A DNA stretch of 64,000 nt from Lacrimispora xylanisolvens (GTDB taxonomy: Bacteria > Bacillota > Clostridia > Lachnospirales > Lachnospiraceae): NCBI GenBank assembly GCA_017084465.1, contig CP070896.1, positions 3,585,501 to 3,649,500 on the forward strand. Reading direction: 5' to 3'. The notes under the pieces were generated by a model. The model was not told where the DNA came from. It did not search any database and worked only from the letters and a program-made list of their open reading frames with translations. Made by a program: the position numbers and the translations under genes. Each line of letters begins with the position of its first letter. Position 1 is the first letter of the stretch. Shown here one piece after another: positions 9,331 to 17,335 of the stretch.

Positions 9331-9635
9331 AAATTATATAATAAAGGCATTGAAGAGAAGAGTAAACTATTTGCGCTTTTACAGAGACCTCAGGATGGTG
9401 AAAATGAGGAGAGTTATAAAATGGTTGAATATGGCCTCTGAGCTGCGTACCGAAACATATTGTTTAGGCTACGACGGGTGCACCCGTTACAGTGATAGAC
9501 TATCGATGAATCATTTCTCGTCCGTAGTTGATAAGACCTGTATCGTGAGGTATAGGTGAATTTAGGGTGGTAACACGAAGCTTCGCTCTCGTCCCTGAAA
9601 AAGAAATTTTTCAGAGAGGAGGGCTTTTTTAATTT
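9331..9635 (+). promoter_or_regulatory. T-box leader, methionine-specific
   Basis: A tRNA-sensing transcription attenuator. The T-box core GGGTGGTAACACG is at 9565-9577. The specifier region GAATATGGCCTCTGAGCTGC aligns with the tyrS and valS T-boxes of this window and places the specifier codon ATG at 9431-9433, matching the metG gene downstream. The antiterminator/terminator region follows: CTCTCGTCCCTGAAAAA pairs with TTTTTCAGAGAGGAGGG and is followed by T6 ending at 9630. Uncharged tRNA-Met should stabilise the antiterminator and allow metG expression. A 69-codon open frame at 9350-9559 lies inside this RNA and is not a gene. Confidence 0.93.
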
Positions 9636-9690
9636 GCTTTTTTAAAATTTATATTTGTTATCACAATAAAAATGAAATGAGGAATGTTAT

Positions 9691-11325
9691 ATGAGAAACA
9701 TTTTAGTTGGTGGCGCATGGCCATATGCAAATGGCTCATTACACCTGGGTCACATAGCTGGGTTATTGCCAGGAGATGTAATTGCTCGTTATCATAGAGC
9801 AATAGGAGATAAAGTATATTTTGTATCAGGTAGTGACTGTCATGGAACGCCTGTAGCGATACGCGCAAAGCATGAAAATAAATCACCACAAGAAGTGAGC
9901 GATTATTATCATGAAGAATTTAGAGATTGTTTTGAACGATTAGGATTTAGTTATGATGTCTATACAAAAACTTCTTCAGAAGAGCATAAGAATTTTGTGA
10001 GACAGTTTCATGAAAAACTTTATAAGAGTAATTATGTTTATGAAAAAGAAGCTCCACAGGCATATTGTGATTGTTGTAATAACTTTCTGGCGGATAGGTT
10101 TGTGACTGGAAAATGTCCGAAATGTGGGAATGATACAAGAGGGGATCAATGTGACTTTTGTGGAACAGTATTAGAACCAGAAGGATTAGTAGAGCCGGTT
10201 TGTGCTGTTTGTGGCAATAGAATTTCGTTTAAAAATGCAACTCATCTGTATATTGCTATTTCAAAAATGGAGGATCAATTAAAAGCGTTAGTTAATAACA
10301 ATCCGAATTGGAGAAAAAATGCAATATCATTTACAAATCGCTATATTAATGAAGGCTTAAAAGACAGGGCACTTACGCGTGATTTGGATTGGGGAATAGA
10401 TGTTCCCAAAGAGGGATTTGAGGATAAGAAGATTTATATTTGGGCTGAAAATGTTCTGGGATATTTATCTGCGAGTCAAATTGCTGCAGAACAAAATTGT
10501 GAAGATTATGAAGAAATTTGGGGTGTAAATGCGAAACATTATTATGTTCATGGAAAAGATAATATTCCTTTTCATACAATTATTTTACCAGCATTGCTTA
10601 TTGCCAATGGCGATGGATGGCACTTACCAGATGAAATTATATCAAGTGAATATTTGACTTTGGAGGGTAGAAAAATATCCACAAGTCAGAATTATGCAAT
10701 TTGGGTAAAGGATATTATAAATAGATATAATGCTGATTCTATTAGATATTACTTGTTGGCAAATGGACCTGAAAAAAGGGATGCTGATTTTTCATGGCGA
10801 GAGTATGTGAATAACCACAATGGTGAGTTACTTGGTGCATATGGTAACTTTATCAATAGAACTCTTGCTTTTATCAATAGATATATGAATGGTGTTATTC
10901 CGGCAGGGAATTTTAATTCAGAAATTGAGGTGAAAATTGATCAGCTATTTTGTGAAACTGGAGAAAAAGTAGAGGCAGGTAATCTAAGAGATGCCATTGA
11001 TGGAATATTTGAATTTGTACGATATGCAAATAAATTCTTTGACATTGAGCAGCCTTGGATTACTAAAGTTACAGATGTTGAGGCTTGTGATAACACACTT
11101 TTTAATTGTGTTCAAATTATAGCTAATTTAGCAATATTGCTACATCCATTTTTGCCATTTTCATCTGAAAAGGTTTGTAAATGGCTAAAAATAAGCAATG
11201 TATGGGAAAAGCAATATGTATTGACGGGTTATCAATTACCAGAAATAGAAATCTTATTTGAAAGAATTGATAAAAAAATAATTGAAGAGGAAAAAGCTAA
11301 ATTGGAAAATCAGGAGGAAGTATAA
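9691..11325 (+). CDS. metG: Methionyl-tRNA synthetase (AT-rich, probably acquired)
   Basis: Charges tRNA-Met. The 544-aa protein starts MRNILVGGAWPYANGSLHLGH, where LHLGH is the class I HIGH motif. It has a knuckle domain with four Cys pairs (CDCCNNF, CPKCGNDTRGDQCDFC, CAVCGN; about residues 128-175). The second catalytic motif is GRKISTSQNYAIW, with KISTS in place of KMSKS. An anticodon-binding helical domain follows; there is no C-terminal EMAP-like tRNA-binding domain. The sequence is much richer in A and T than the ribosomal genes before it. Together with the T-box and flanking repeat terminators, this suggests a transferred cassette, perhaps a second MetRS. No clear ribosome site is seen, only AAATGAGGAATGTTAT before ATG. 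GNAT follows after 1 base. Confidence 0.93.
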   Translation: MRNILVGGAWPYANGSLHLGHIAGLLPGDVIARYHRAIGDKVYFVSGSDCHGTPVAIRAKHENKSPQEVSDYYHEEFRDCFERLGFSYDVYTKTSSEEHKNFVRQFHEKLYKSNYVYEKEAPQAYCDCCNNFLADRFVTGKCPKCGNDTRGDQCDFCGTVLEPEGLVEPVCAVCGNRISFKNATHLYIAISKMEDQLKALVNNNPNWRKNAISFTNRYINEGLKDRALTRDLDWGIDVPKEGFEDKKIYIWAENVLGYLSASQIAAEQNCEDYEEIWGVNAKHYYVHGKDNIPFHTIILPALLIANGDGWHLPDEIISSEYLTLEGRKISTSQNYAIWVKDIINRYNADSIRYYLLANGPEKRDADFSWREYVNNHNGELLGAYGNFINRTLAFINRYMNGVIPAGNFNSEIEVKIDQLFCETGEKVEAGNLRDAIDGIFEFVRYANKFFDIEQPWITKVTDVEACDNTLFNCVQIIANLAILLHPFLPFSSEKVCKWLKISNVWEKQYVLTGYQLPEIEILFERIDKKIIEEEKAKLENQEEV

Positions 11326-11326
11326 G

Positions 11327-11880
11327 ATGAATCATTTAGGTACAAAGAATCTTGAAACAGAGCGATTAGTATAAGACCATTTAAAGAAACAGATGTTGAA
11401 GATATGTATCAGAATTGGGCAAGTAATAATAATGTTACCAAATATCTGACGTGGCCGACGCACAGTTCTATGGATATAACAAAATCTGTTGTGGATTTAT
11501 GGATAAGTAAAAACGAAGACATGAAAAATTACCAATGGTGCGTTGAGTGGAGAGAAAATCAGCAAGCTATTGGTAGCTTTGGAATCGTTCATATGGAAGA
11601 GGAAATCAATTCAGTAGAGATTGGATATTGCATTGGAGAAGAATATTGGAATAGAGGAATTACCAGTGAAGCTTTTAAAGAAGTTATCAAATTTCTATTT
11701 GAAAAAGTTGAGTGTAATAGAATCTTTGCACGGCATGATGTATGTAATCCAAATTCGGGGAAGGTTATGAAAAAATCGGGGCTTTTATACGAAGGAACTT
11801 TATTAGAAGCAGGTAAAAATAATACAGGAATATGCGATGTGGATATATATGGAATTACCAAGAAGATATACTGTAGATAA
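11327..11880 (+). CDS. GNAT N-acetyltransferase, RimJ/RimL type (frameshifted as given)
   Basis: Acetyl-CoA-dependent acetyltransferase of the RimJ/L-like branch; the substrate is unknown. ATG at 11327 follows AGGAGG, 1 base after the metG stop, so it is co-transcribed. The first frame reads MNHLGTKNLETERLV and then hits TAA at 11372; adding one T near 11371-11373 gives ERLVLRPFKETDVEDMYQNW and joins it to the rest, about 184 aa. Conserved GNAT parts follow: IGYCIGEEYWNRGITSEAFK (acetyl-CoA loop) and NPNSGKVMKKSGLLYEGTL. It is a clear paralogue of the gene at 42010-42573 but far more AT-rich. Confidence 0.85.
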
Positions 11881-12036
11881 ATTAGATTATTAAAAGAATC
11901 ATACCTCTCTTTTGGTGCAAATGCATTACACTGGTAAGAACTGATATACTAAGGCTGAAACTTTGGAAATTCTAGCAACTCATTGTAAGCTTATTGGAAT
12001 TTAGATAAGGTCGAAGAGATGATATGTGGAAATCTA

Positions 12037-12073
12037 AATCCTCAGGGCAGTGATGTCCTGGGGATTATTTTTA
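12037..12073 (+). terminator. Intrinsic terminator after the metG-GNAT unit
   Basis: ATCCTCAGGGCA and TGTCCTGGGGAT pair around a GTGA loop, followed by TATTTTTAT. It closely resembles the rpsI terminator at 9174-9206, about 30 of 35 positions matching by eye. The rest of the 280-base gap after the GNAT gene holds no recognisable gene. Confidence 0.85.
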
Positions 12074-12096
12074 TTATTTAGCATATAATATTACTA

Positions 12097-12147
12097 TTGA
12101 CGTACAGATATCTGTACGATATAATAAAAAGTACAGAAAACCGTACT
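12097..12147 (+). promoter_or_regulatory. Toxin-antitoxin promoter with palindromic operators
   Basis: TTGACG (12097-12102), a 17-base spacer and TATAAT (12120-12125). The spacer holds the perfect 16-bp palindrome GTACAGATATCTGTAC (12102-12117). A second, imperfect dyad AGTACAGAAAACCGTACT is at 12130-12147, just before the ribosome site. This layout fits autorepression by the YefM antitoxin or the YefM-YoeB complex, as is known for the family. Confidence 0.8.
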
Positions 12148-12163
12148 ATAAGGAGGTGCTTTT

Positions 12164-12430
12164 ATGTTGGCAGTTAATTATACAACGTTAAGAGATAAAA
12201 TGAAGACATATATGGATAAAATCACAGATGATTATGAGACATTGATTGTTACAAGAAAGGATAACAAAAATGTTGTTATGCTGTCTGAAGAATCCTATAA
12301 CAATATGATGGAAAATATATATGTAATGGGAAATAAAAGTAATTATGATTGGTTAATTCAATCAAAGGCTCAGTTAGAAAATGGAATGGTATCCACTCAT
12401 GATCTTCCTGAGGTAGAAGCTGATGAATAA
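12164..12430 (+). CDS. yefM: Antitoxin of the YefM/Phd family
   Basis: An 88-aa antitoxin that binds DNA through its N-terminal Phd/YefM fold and neutralises YoeB with its C-terminus. The sequence begins MLAVNYTTLRDKMKTYMDKI, followed by DDYETLIVTRKDNKNVVMLSEESYNNMMEN, the classical YefM pattern. AAGGAGGTGC precedes the ATG. It overlaps the toxin gene by 8 bases, the usual order (antitoxin first). It is expected to repress its own promoter through the adjacent palindromes. Confidence 0.93.
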   Translation: MLAVNYTTLRDKMKTYMDKITDDYETLIVTRKDNKNVVMLSEESYNNMMENIYVMGNKSNYDWLIQSKAQLENGMVSTHDLPEVEADE

Positions 12431-12686
12431 AGTGTTTACAAAGAACGGATGGGATGATTATATTTATTGGCAGACGGAAGATAGAAAAATATTAAGAAAA
12501 ATAAATCATTTGATTGAAGATATTGCTAGAAATGGGAATGAAGGAGTTGGAAAGCCAGAAGCTCTAAGCGGAAATCTAGCTGGTTTTTGGAACAGAAGAA
12601 TAAATGATAAAGATCGGTTGATATATAAAATTGATAATGAGAATATCTATATCTTGGCTTGTAGATACCATTATGGCGATAAATGA
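12423..12686 (+). CDS. yoeB: Toxin YoeB, ribosome-dependent mRNA interferase
   Basis: An 87-aa RelE-superfamily toxin that cleaves mRNA in the ribosomal A site. Family residues are present: GVGKPEALSGNLAGFWNRRI carries the catalytic Glu and the conserved Arg, DRLIYKI the second basic cluster, and ACRYHYGDK the terminal catalytic His. The start overlaps the end of yefM, indicating translational coupling. Length and motifs are intact, so the pair is likely functional. It may stabilise the AT-rich stretch in which it lies. Confidence 0.93.
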   Translation: MNKVFTKNGWDDYIYWQTEDRKILRKINHLIEDIARNGNEGVGKPEALSGNLAGFWNRRINDKDRLIYKIDNENIYILACRYHYGDK

Positions 12687-12749
12687 ACGAGAAGTATTAT
12701 TATCAAAGACAGGCGGTGTATCCTTTTGAAAAGCATGCGAGGTAGCTAC

Positions 12750-12828
12750 TCAGTACAGTTGATATAATCTGTTAGCAGATTGTGCTGAGGTAAATTTTAA
12801 AATATGTTAACAGTCTCAACTGTACTGA
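12750..12828 (+). repeat. 13-bp inverted repeat in the leader of the ABC exporter
   Basis: TCAGTACAGTTGA (12750-12762) and its exact reverse complement TCAACTGTACTGA (12816-12828) enclose 53 bases, with a smaller hairpin ATCTG-TTAG-CAGAT inside. The arms contain GTACAG/CTGTAC, the same half-site as in the yefM operator 600 bases upstream. It could be an RNA hairpin controlling the exporter, a regulator site, or the remains of a small mobile element. Confidence 0.7.
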
Positions 12829-12862
12829 CCCTTTTCAGTTTAAATAAAAAAGGAGTACAGGA

Positions 12863-14547
12863 ATGAGCCAAATAAAAGAAGTCATAAAAGAGAATAGAAA
12901 GGCGATTGCCTTATACGTTATAACAGGTTTATTAATTGCATTTTTAACAAACTATAAAATAAGGTATTTCCAAAAGATAATTGATGAGTTTAATGATCAC
13001 ACAATCAGAGTAAATACTATTCTGGTTTATGGAATTGTATTAATCAGTTTTTACTTGTTAAATTATTTTGACGAATACCCAAAGCAAAAGCTTCGAAATG
13101 GTATTTATTTAGATTTTAAAATACAGGCTTTAAAAAAGGTTAGTAAAATACAGTATATTGAGTATCAATCTTTGGGAACAGGGAAACTCACTCAAAGCAT
13201 TGAGAATGGGGCGAATGCAGGAAAAGGAATTATTTTTGATTATTGGTTATGCGTTTGCAGGCAATTGATGCCAACCATTTTATTCAGCATCTTTTTTATA
13301 TGGAAACTGAATCCGTTTATCACTTACTTAATATTGTTCGGTTATGTCTTTGTATTTATCGTAACCAATTTACTTTTAAAGCTACTGTATTCAATCAAGG
13401 AAAAAATCTTGAGCAATGAAGAAATGATGAATCATTATCTTGTTCGCGGATTTATGGAGATGGTGACATTTCGAATGAGCTGCCGATTTCCTTCTGAAAT
13501 AGAAAAAGCAGTAAATTCGAAGAATGAGATTATAAAATCTAAAGTAAAGATGAATATGATCCACGAAGCATTTTTCACCATATTTGCCATACTTGTGGCA
13601 TTTTTAAATGTAGGAATCCTTATATACGCCTGGTTGAATCAATCTGTTTCTATAGGAACCTCAGTGGCACTTATTTCTCTGGTTGAAAATGCCTATACAC
13701 CAATTGCAATCTTTAATGTATTAACTGTCCAGTATAAACTGGATAAGGCGACATACAGCAGATTTGAAAAAATTCTTAACATGAAAGAGGATGAGCAATT
13801 AGAGAGAGGAAAGAGTGTTGAAGTAGATCAAGGCGATATTAAGATAACAAATCTTTGCTTTCAATATAATAATAAGAAAGTTATTGATAATTTGAATGTT
13901 GAGATTCACAAGGGAGAAAAAATAGCGCTTGTGGGGAGCAGTGGTTCCGGAAAAACAACACTAATAAAACTCATATTAGGATTATTAAAATATGATACTG
14001 GCAGCATTCAGATTGATGGGAGTGAATTAAGGGATATAAGCCTGGAGAGTCTGTATAAAAATGTAAGCTATATCTCACAGGAAGCTCCGGTATTTGATGG
14101 TACGGTCAGAGAGAATATTGTTCATAACCAGAAGCAAAATGATGGATACATACAAGAAATATTAAAGAAATGAAGTTAAATGATTCCGTGTCAAAAATGG
14201 ATAGTGGTATTGATACGCTTATCGGTGAACGTGGTATGATATTATCCGGAGGTGAAAGACAGAGACTGGCATTAGCCAGGCTGTGGTTTCAAAAAAATAA
14301 TATTGTTATTTTAGATGAAGCGACTTCTGCCTTGGATAATATAACGGAAGAGGCTGTTATGAATGAAGTTATGAGCCTTTTGTCGGAGAACACGGTCATA
14401 GCAATTGCACACCGACTGACCTCCATCATAAATTTTGATCGGATAATTGTATTTTATGATGGTCATATTGTTGAGCAGGGAACATTTGATGAACTATTAA
14501 AGAATGGAATGTATTTTTCTGACTTGTATCATAAGAGCATGCAGTAA
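12863..14547 (+). CDS. ABC exporter, fused membrane and ATPase domains (frameshifted as given)
   Basis: A half-transporter of the MdlB/MsbA type, about 561 aa when healed. Five to six hydrophobic segments lie in residues 15-300. The ATPase domain has Walker A GSSGSGKTT, signature LSGGERQRLALAR, Walker B NIVILDEATSALD and H-loop AIAHRL. The frame stops at 14171 after ILKK and the protein continues in the next frame as MKLNDSVSKMDSGIDTLIGERG. Adding one A to the A3 run at 14168-14170 joins them (EILKKMKLND). The break lies between Walker A and the signature, so neither half alone could work. ATG follows AGGAGTACAGG. No partner half-transporter is adjacent; the substrate (peptide, drug or lipid) is unknown. 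It is AT-rich like metG. Confidence 0.87.
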
Positions 14548-14555
14548 ACGAGTTT

Positions 14556-14586
14556 GTAGAGAGGATAATCTCCTCTCTACACTTAT
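14556..14586 (+). terminator. Intrinsic terminator after the ABC exporter
   Basis: GTAGAGAGGA and TCCTCTCTAC make a perfect 10-bp stem with a 5-base loop, followed by ACTTATATTTT. The T tract is weak, so termination is probable rather than certain. It marks the right end of the AT-rich stretch. Confidence 0.7.
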
Positions 14587-14671
14587 ATTTTACCATGAAA
14601 ACGGTTAAAACTCAAGACTACAAAATTCAGCCCAAAAGGGATATACTACTTACACGAATGGAGGTATGTAT

Positions 14672-15208
14672 ATGGATGAGCAAAATTGGCTTGAGGTCAT
14701 GAATCGGCAGCAGTGGATGAAGCAGATACAGGAAACGAATCAGTATACATCAAAATATGGGCTTCAATTATCGGAGGAAGATACGGAAGTTTTGATTGAA
14801 GAGAAAAACCATACGTTAAAAGCAGAACGCAGAGTTGAATTTGGCCAGAGCGTGATTCCACAGATTATATATATCTTCTGCGATTCTGCATATATTTCTC
14901 AGGATAACTATTTGGATACGCTGATCCGACTCCAGGAAATATTCTTTCTGTATAAGAATGAAATGCAGGATGAGATTACAGATGAAGAGTTGCTTAATTT
15001 TATGAAAGAACAATTTGAAGATGTTTGCTATGGGGATCTGGAGTATTTAGAAAGCACTTGTCTTGAAATATTCAGTGAGGCAATCAGGGCTGGTTACAAG
15101 GGGTATAAGATTACCCAGGGTAAGGGAGAGTTTTCAAAGATAGACATTGTTCAGAGATGGGATAAGGATCTGTATTTGCAGACGCTGAAAGAGCTTTGCT
15201 GGAGGTAG
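14672..15208 (+). CDS. Hypothetical protein, about 178 aa
   Basis: I do not recognise this family with confidence. The start at 14672 is preferred over the ATG at 14666 because GGAGG at 14660-14664 leaves proper spacing only to the second ATG. The protein is acidic and mostly helical, with no signal peptide or membrane segment. Segments such as NRQQWMKQIQETNQYTSKYGLQLSEEDTEVL and ITDEELLNFMKEQFEDVCYGDLEYLE suggest a compact soluble domain. It is followed 38 bases later by the transglutaminase-like gene and may be co-transcribed with it. Confidence 0.75.
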   Translation: MDEQNWLEVMNRQQWMKQIQETNQYTSKYGLQLSEEDTEVLIEEKNHTLKAERRVEFGQSVIPQIIYIFCDSAYISQDNYLDTLIRLQEIFFLYKNEMQDEITDEELLNFMKEQFEDVCYGDLEYLESTCLEIFSEAIRAGYKGYKITQGKGEFSKIDIVQRWDKDLYLQTLKELCWR

Positions 15209-15246
15209 TGCATATGGGGGTTGAGATAGAAGAGGAGATATATTAA

Positions 15247-16269
15247 ATGGAACCATATTACTATAGTCAGATGAATAAGCAGCAACAAAGAATTTACCAG
15301 GTCATTAAGAGCGGCCTGGAGTCACTTTCACAGGGCTTTGATGTGCAAAGAATCGATGGGGCTGAGCTGAGCGATATCTTTTTTAAGTTGAGATTGGATT
15401 GTCCGGAGATATTTTATGCTTCCACTTTTCAATATTCCTTTTATGATAACTCCACACTTGTAAAGATGATGCCGGTTTATTTATTTGATAAGAATAAAAT
15501 TAAAGAACATCAGGTAGCAATGACCGCCAGGGTAGAGAAGCTTGCCAGGGTGGTGAAAGATAAAAGTGATTGGGAGAAAGAACAATACATTCATGATTTT
15601 ATCTGTGAAAATGTTACTTATGATAAGCTGAAGAAACAGTATTCCCATGAGATCCTGGGTCCCTTGGGGCAGGGAGTGGGCGTTTGTGAGGGAATTGCAA
15701 AGTCGGTGAAGATCCTTTGTGACCGGCTTTCCATTCCCTGTATTGTTGTTATATCAGAGAACAATCCGGAAAAGAACATCAAATACAGGCATGCATGGAA
15801 CGTGGTTCGGATTAATGGGGTGTGGTACCATCTAGATGCCACATTTGATAATACATTAGGAAAAAAAGAACTGAGGTATGACTATTTTAACCTGGATGAT
15901 AAGGGGATTTTTAAAGATCATGAGCCTGTGATATATAAGGTACCGGCATGCGGAGATGGTGATCATTTCTATTATAAGGATAAAAAACTTTCATTTACCA
16001 AAATGGAAGAGATAGCGAAACGATGCCAGCAGGCAATCAAAAAAGGAAAAGTATTGACCTTCCATTGGCGAGGCGGATATCTCACGAAGGCTGTTATGGA
16101 GGAACTATTGCAAATAATAGCAGGAGAAGCCAAGGGGAAAAGCAGACATAGTCAGATTTCTATTAACTGGCCCCAGGCAGTTATCCGCGTGAAATTCCTT
16201 GAGGAGCAGATGGAAGATTCAGTGAAAATGGAGGATGCATACGAAGAGGAAAATGATGCGACTCCATAG
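15247..16269 (+). CDS. Transglutaminase-like (papain-fold) protein
   Basis: A 340-aa intracellular protein with a transglutaminase-like core. The triad is visible: Cys in GVGVCEGIAKS (about residue 152), His in YRHAWNVVRI (about 183) and Asp in WYHLDATFDN (about 198). The N-terminal part (KQQQRIYQVIKSGLESL) and DFICENVTYD helix resemble clostridial proteins annotated as transglutaminase domain proteins. The C-terminal third (about 225-340) is unassigned. There is no signal peptide. The reaction (amide hydrolysis or transamidation) is unknown. It runs tail-to-tail with the araC gene, 12 bases apart. Confidence 0.82.
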   Translation: MEPYYYSQMNKQQQRIYQVIKSGLESLSQGFDVQRIDGAELSDIFFKLRLDCPEIFYASTFQYSFYDNSTLVKMMPVYLFDKNKIKEHQVAMTARVEKLARVVKDKSDWEKEQYIHDFICENVTYDKLKKQYSHEILGPLGQGVGVCEGIAKSVKILCDRLSIPCIVVISENNPEKNIKYRHAWNVVRINGVWYHLDATFDNTLGKKELRYDYFNLDDKGIFKDHEPVIYKVPACGDGDHFYYKDKKLSFTKMEEIAKRCQQAIKKGKVLTFHWRGGYLTKAVMEELLQIIAGEAKGKSRHSQISINWPQAVIRVKFLEEQMEDSVKMEDAYEEENDATP

Positions 16270-16281
16270 ATATGATTATTA

Positions 16282-17184
16282 TTAGAGCCGCTTTTCCTGT
16301 ATGGCTGTGCGGTATTCTTTGGGGGTGGCACCAACCAGATCTTTAAACTGCTTGGTGAAATAACTGGGGCTTGAGAATCCACAGTCAAAAGCAATTTCAG
16401 TTATGGTGGCATCTGTGGTCGAAAGCTGCTCTGCAGCTTTAAAAAGCCGCCTCCGCTGAATATACGCCATTGGGCTGTAATGCAGATACCGGCTGAATAT
16501 ACGCTGGCATTCTCTGGTGCAGATATTTGCTGTATCTGCAATTTCTTTTACCGTCATCACATTTCTTAGATTTCCGTCAATCCATTCTAACATTTGCTTT
16601 AAACGGGCTTCCTGAATGGTTGGCACTCTGCGGGAAGGCATAGTCTGATGCTTTCCTTTTGTGTAAAGCAGTATTTTTGACATTGCTTCCCGAACTACAA
16701 ATTCATAACCGGGTTTTTCCTCTGCGCAGGCAGTGAAGGCAATATCAAACTGTTTAAAAAACGGTTTATCTTCAGCATCTCTTCCAAATTTCAGAAAATC
16801 TGGCCCTGCATTCAATAAAGGACGTACATACATCGTATCAAAAACACTTCCAGGCGTACCGCCTATAATACCGGAGTCAAATACGAAGGAATGATAAACA
16901 CAGGGAGAAGGTACAATTGCAGTAAAGGAATGCAAAACACCAGTATTAATAAAACACCCTTCGCCAGCTTCCACGTAATAGGAATTGTCTCCGATCTGAA
17001 TCAGCACACTACCTTGTAATAAAATAAAAACTTCTAATTCCAAATGCCAGTGGGAAGGGATGCAATCAGCAATATATTGGTGTATATCTCCTTCATTTGC
17101 AAGCAGGTCAAAAAGCCGGAAGCCCTGCTCCTGCAATTCCTTTCTGTGACTGTCTGTTGATACATAATTTCTGTTTCGAATCAT
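16282..17184 (-). CDS. AraC-family transcriptional regulator
   Basis: A 300-aa regulator. It has an N-terminal cupin sensor (PSHWHLELEVFILLQGSVLIQIGD, GEGCFINTGVLHSF) at about 40-95 and two C-terminal helix-turn-helix units (MTVKEIADTANICTRECQRIFSRYL; ITEIAFDCGFSSPSYFTKQFKDLVGATPKEYR), the AraC hallmark. The start follows AGAGAGGATC on the minus strand. It is divergent from the MATE exporter at 17336, with 151 bases between, so it probably controls that gene. The ligand is unknown. Confidence 0.92.
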   Translation of the reverse strand: MIRNRNYVSTDSHRKELQEQGFRLFDLLANEGDIHQYIADCIPSHWHLELEVFILLQGSVLIQIGDNSYYVEAGEGCFINTGVLHSFTAIVPSPCVYHSFVFDSGIIGGTPGSVFDTMYVRPLLNAGPDFLKFGRDAEDKPFFKQFDIAFTACAEEKPGYEFVVREAMSKILLYTKGKHQTMPSRRVPTIQEARLKQMLEWIDGNLRNVMTVKEIADTANICTRECQRIFSRYLHYSPMAYIQRRRLFKAAEQLSTTDATITEIAFDCGFSSPSYFTKQFKDLVGATPKEYRTAIQEKRL

Positions 17185-17335
17185 TTAGATCCTCTCTTTT
17201 GTCGCTTTTTTTATAGTATATGACGTTTTACTGAAAGCATCAAGTGTTATTTATGTATATAATGATAGTAGAAAATACAGATAAAATGCGGGTTTTTAAA
17301 GCTGCATCAGTCATCTGTCAGGGAGGAAGAGTTCT

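Noticed and set aside
9350..9559. 69-codon open frame after the metG promoter
   Set aside because: It lies wholly inside the T-box leader RNA, overlaps the specifier region and has no conserved protein character.
12750..12828. Possible miniature transposable element from the 13-bp inverted repeat
   Set aside because: No target-site duplication is visible and there is no second copy in the window; kept only as an inverted repeat.
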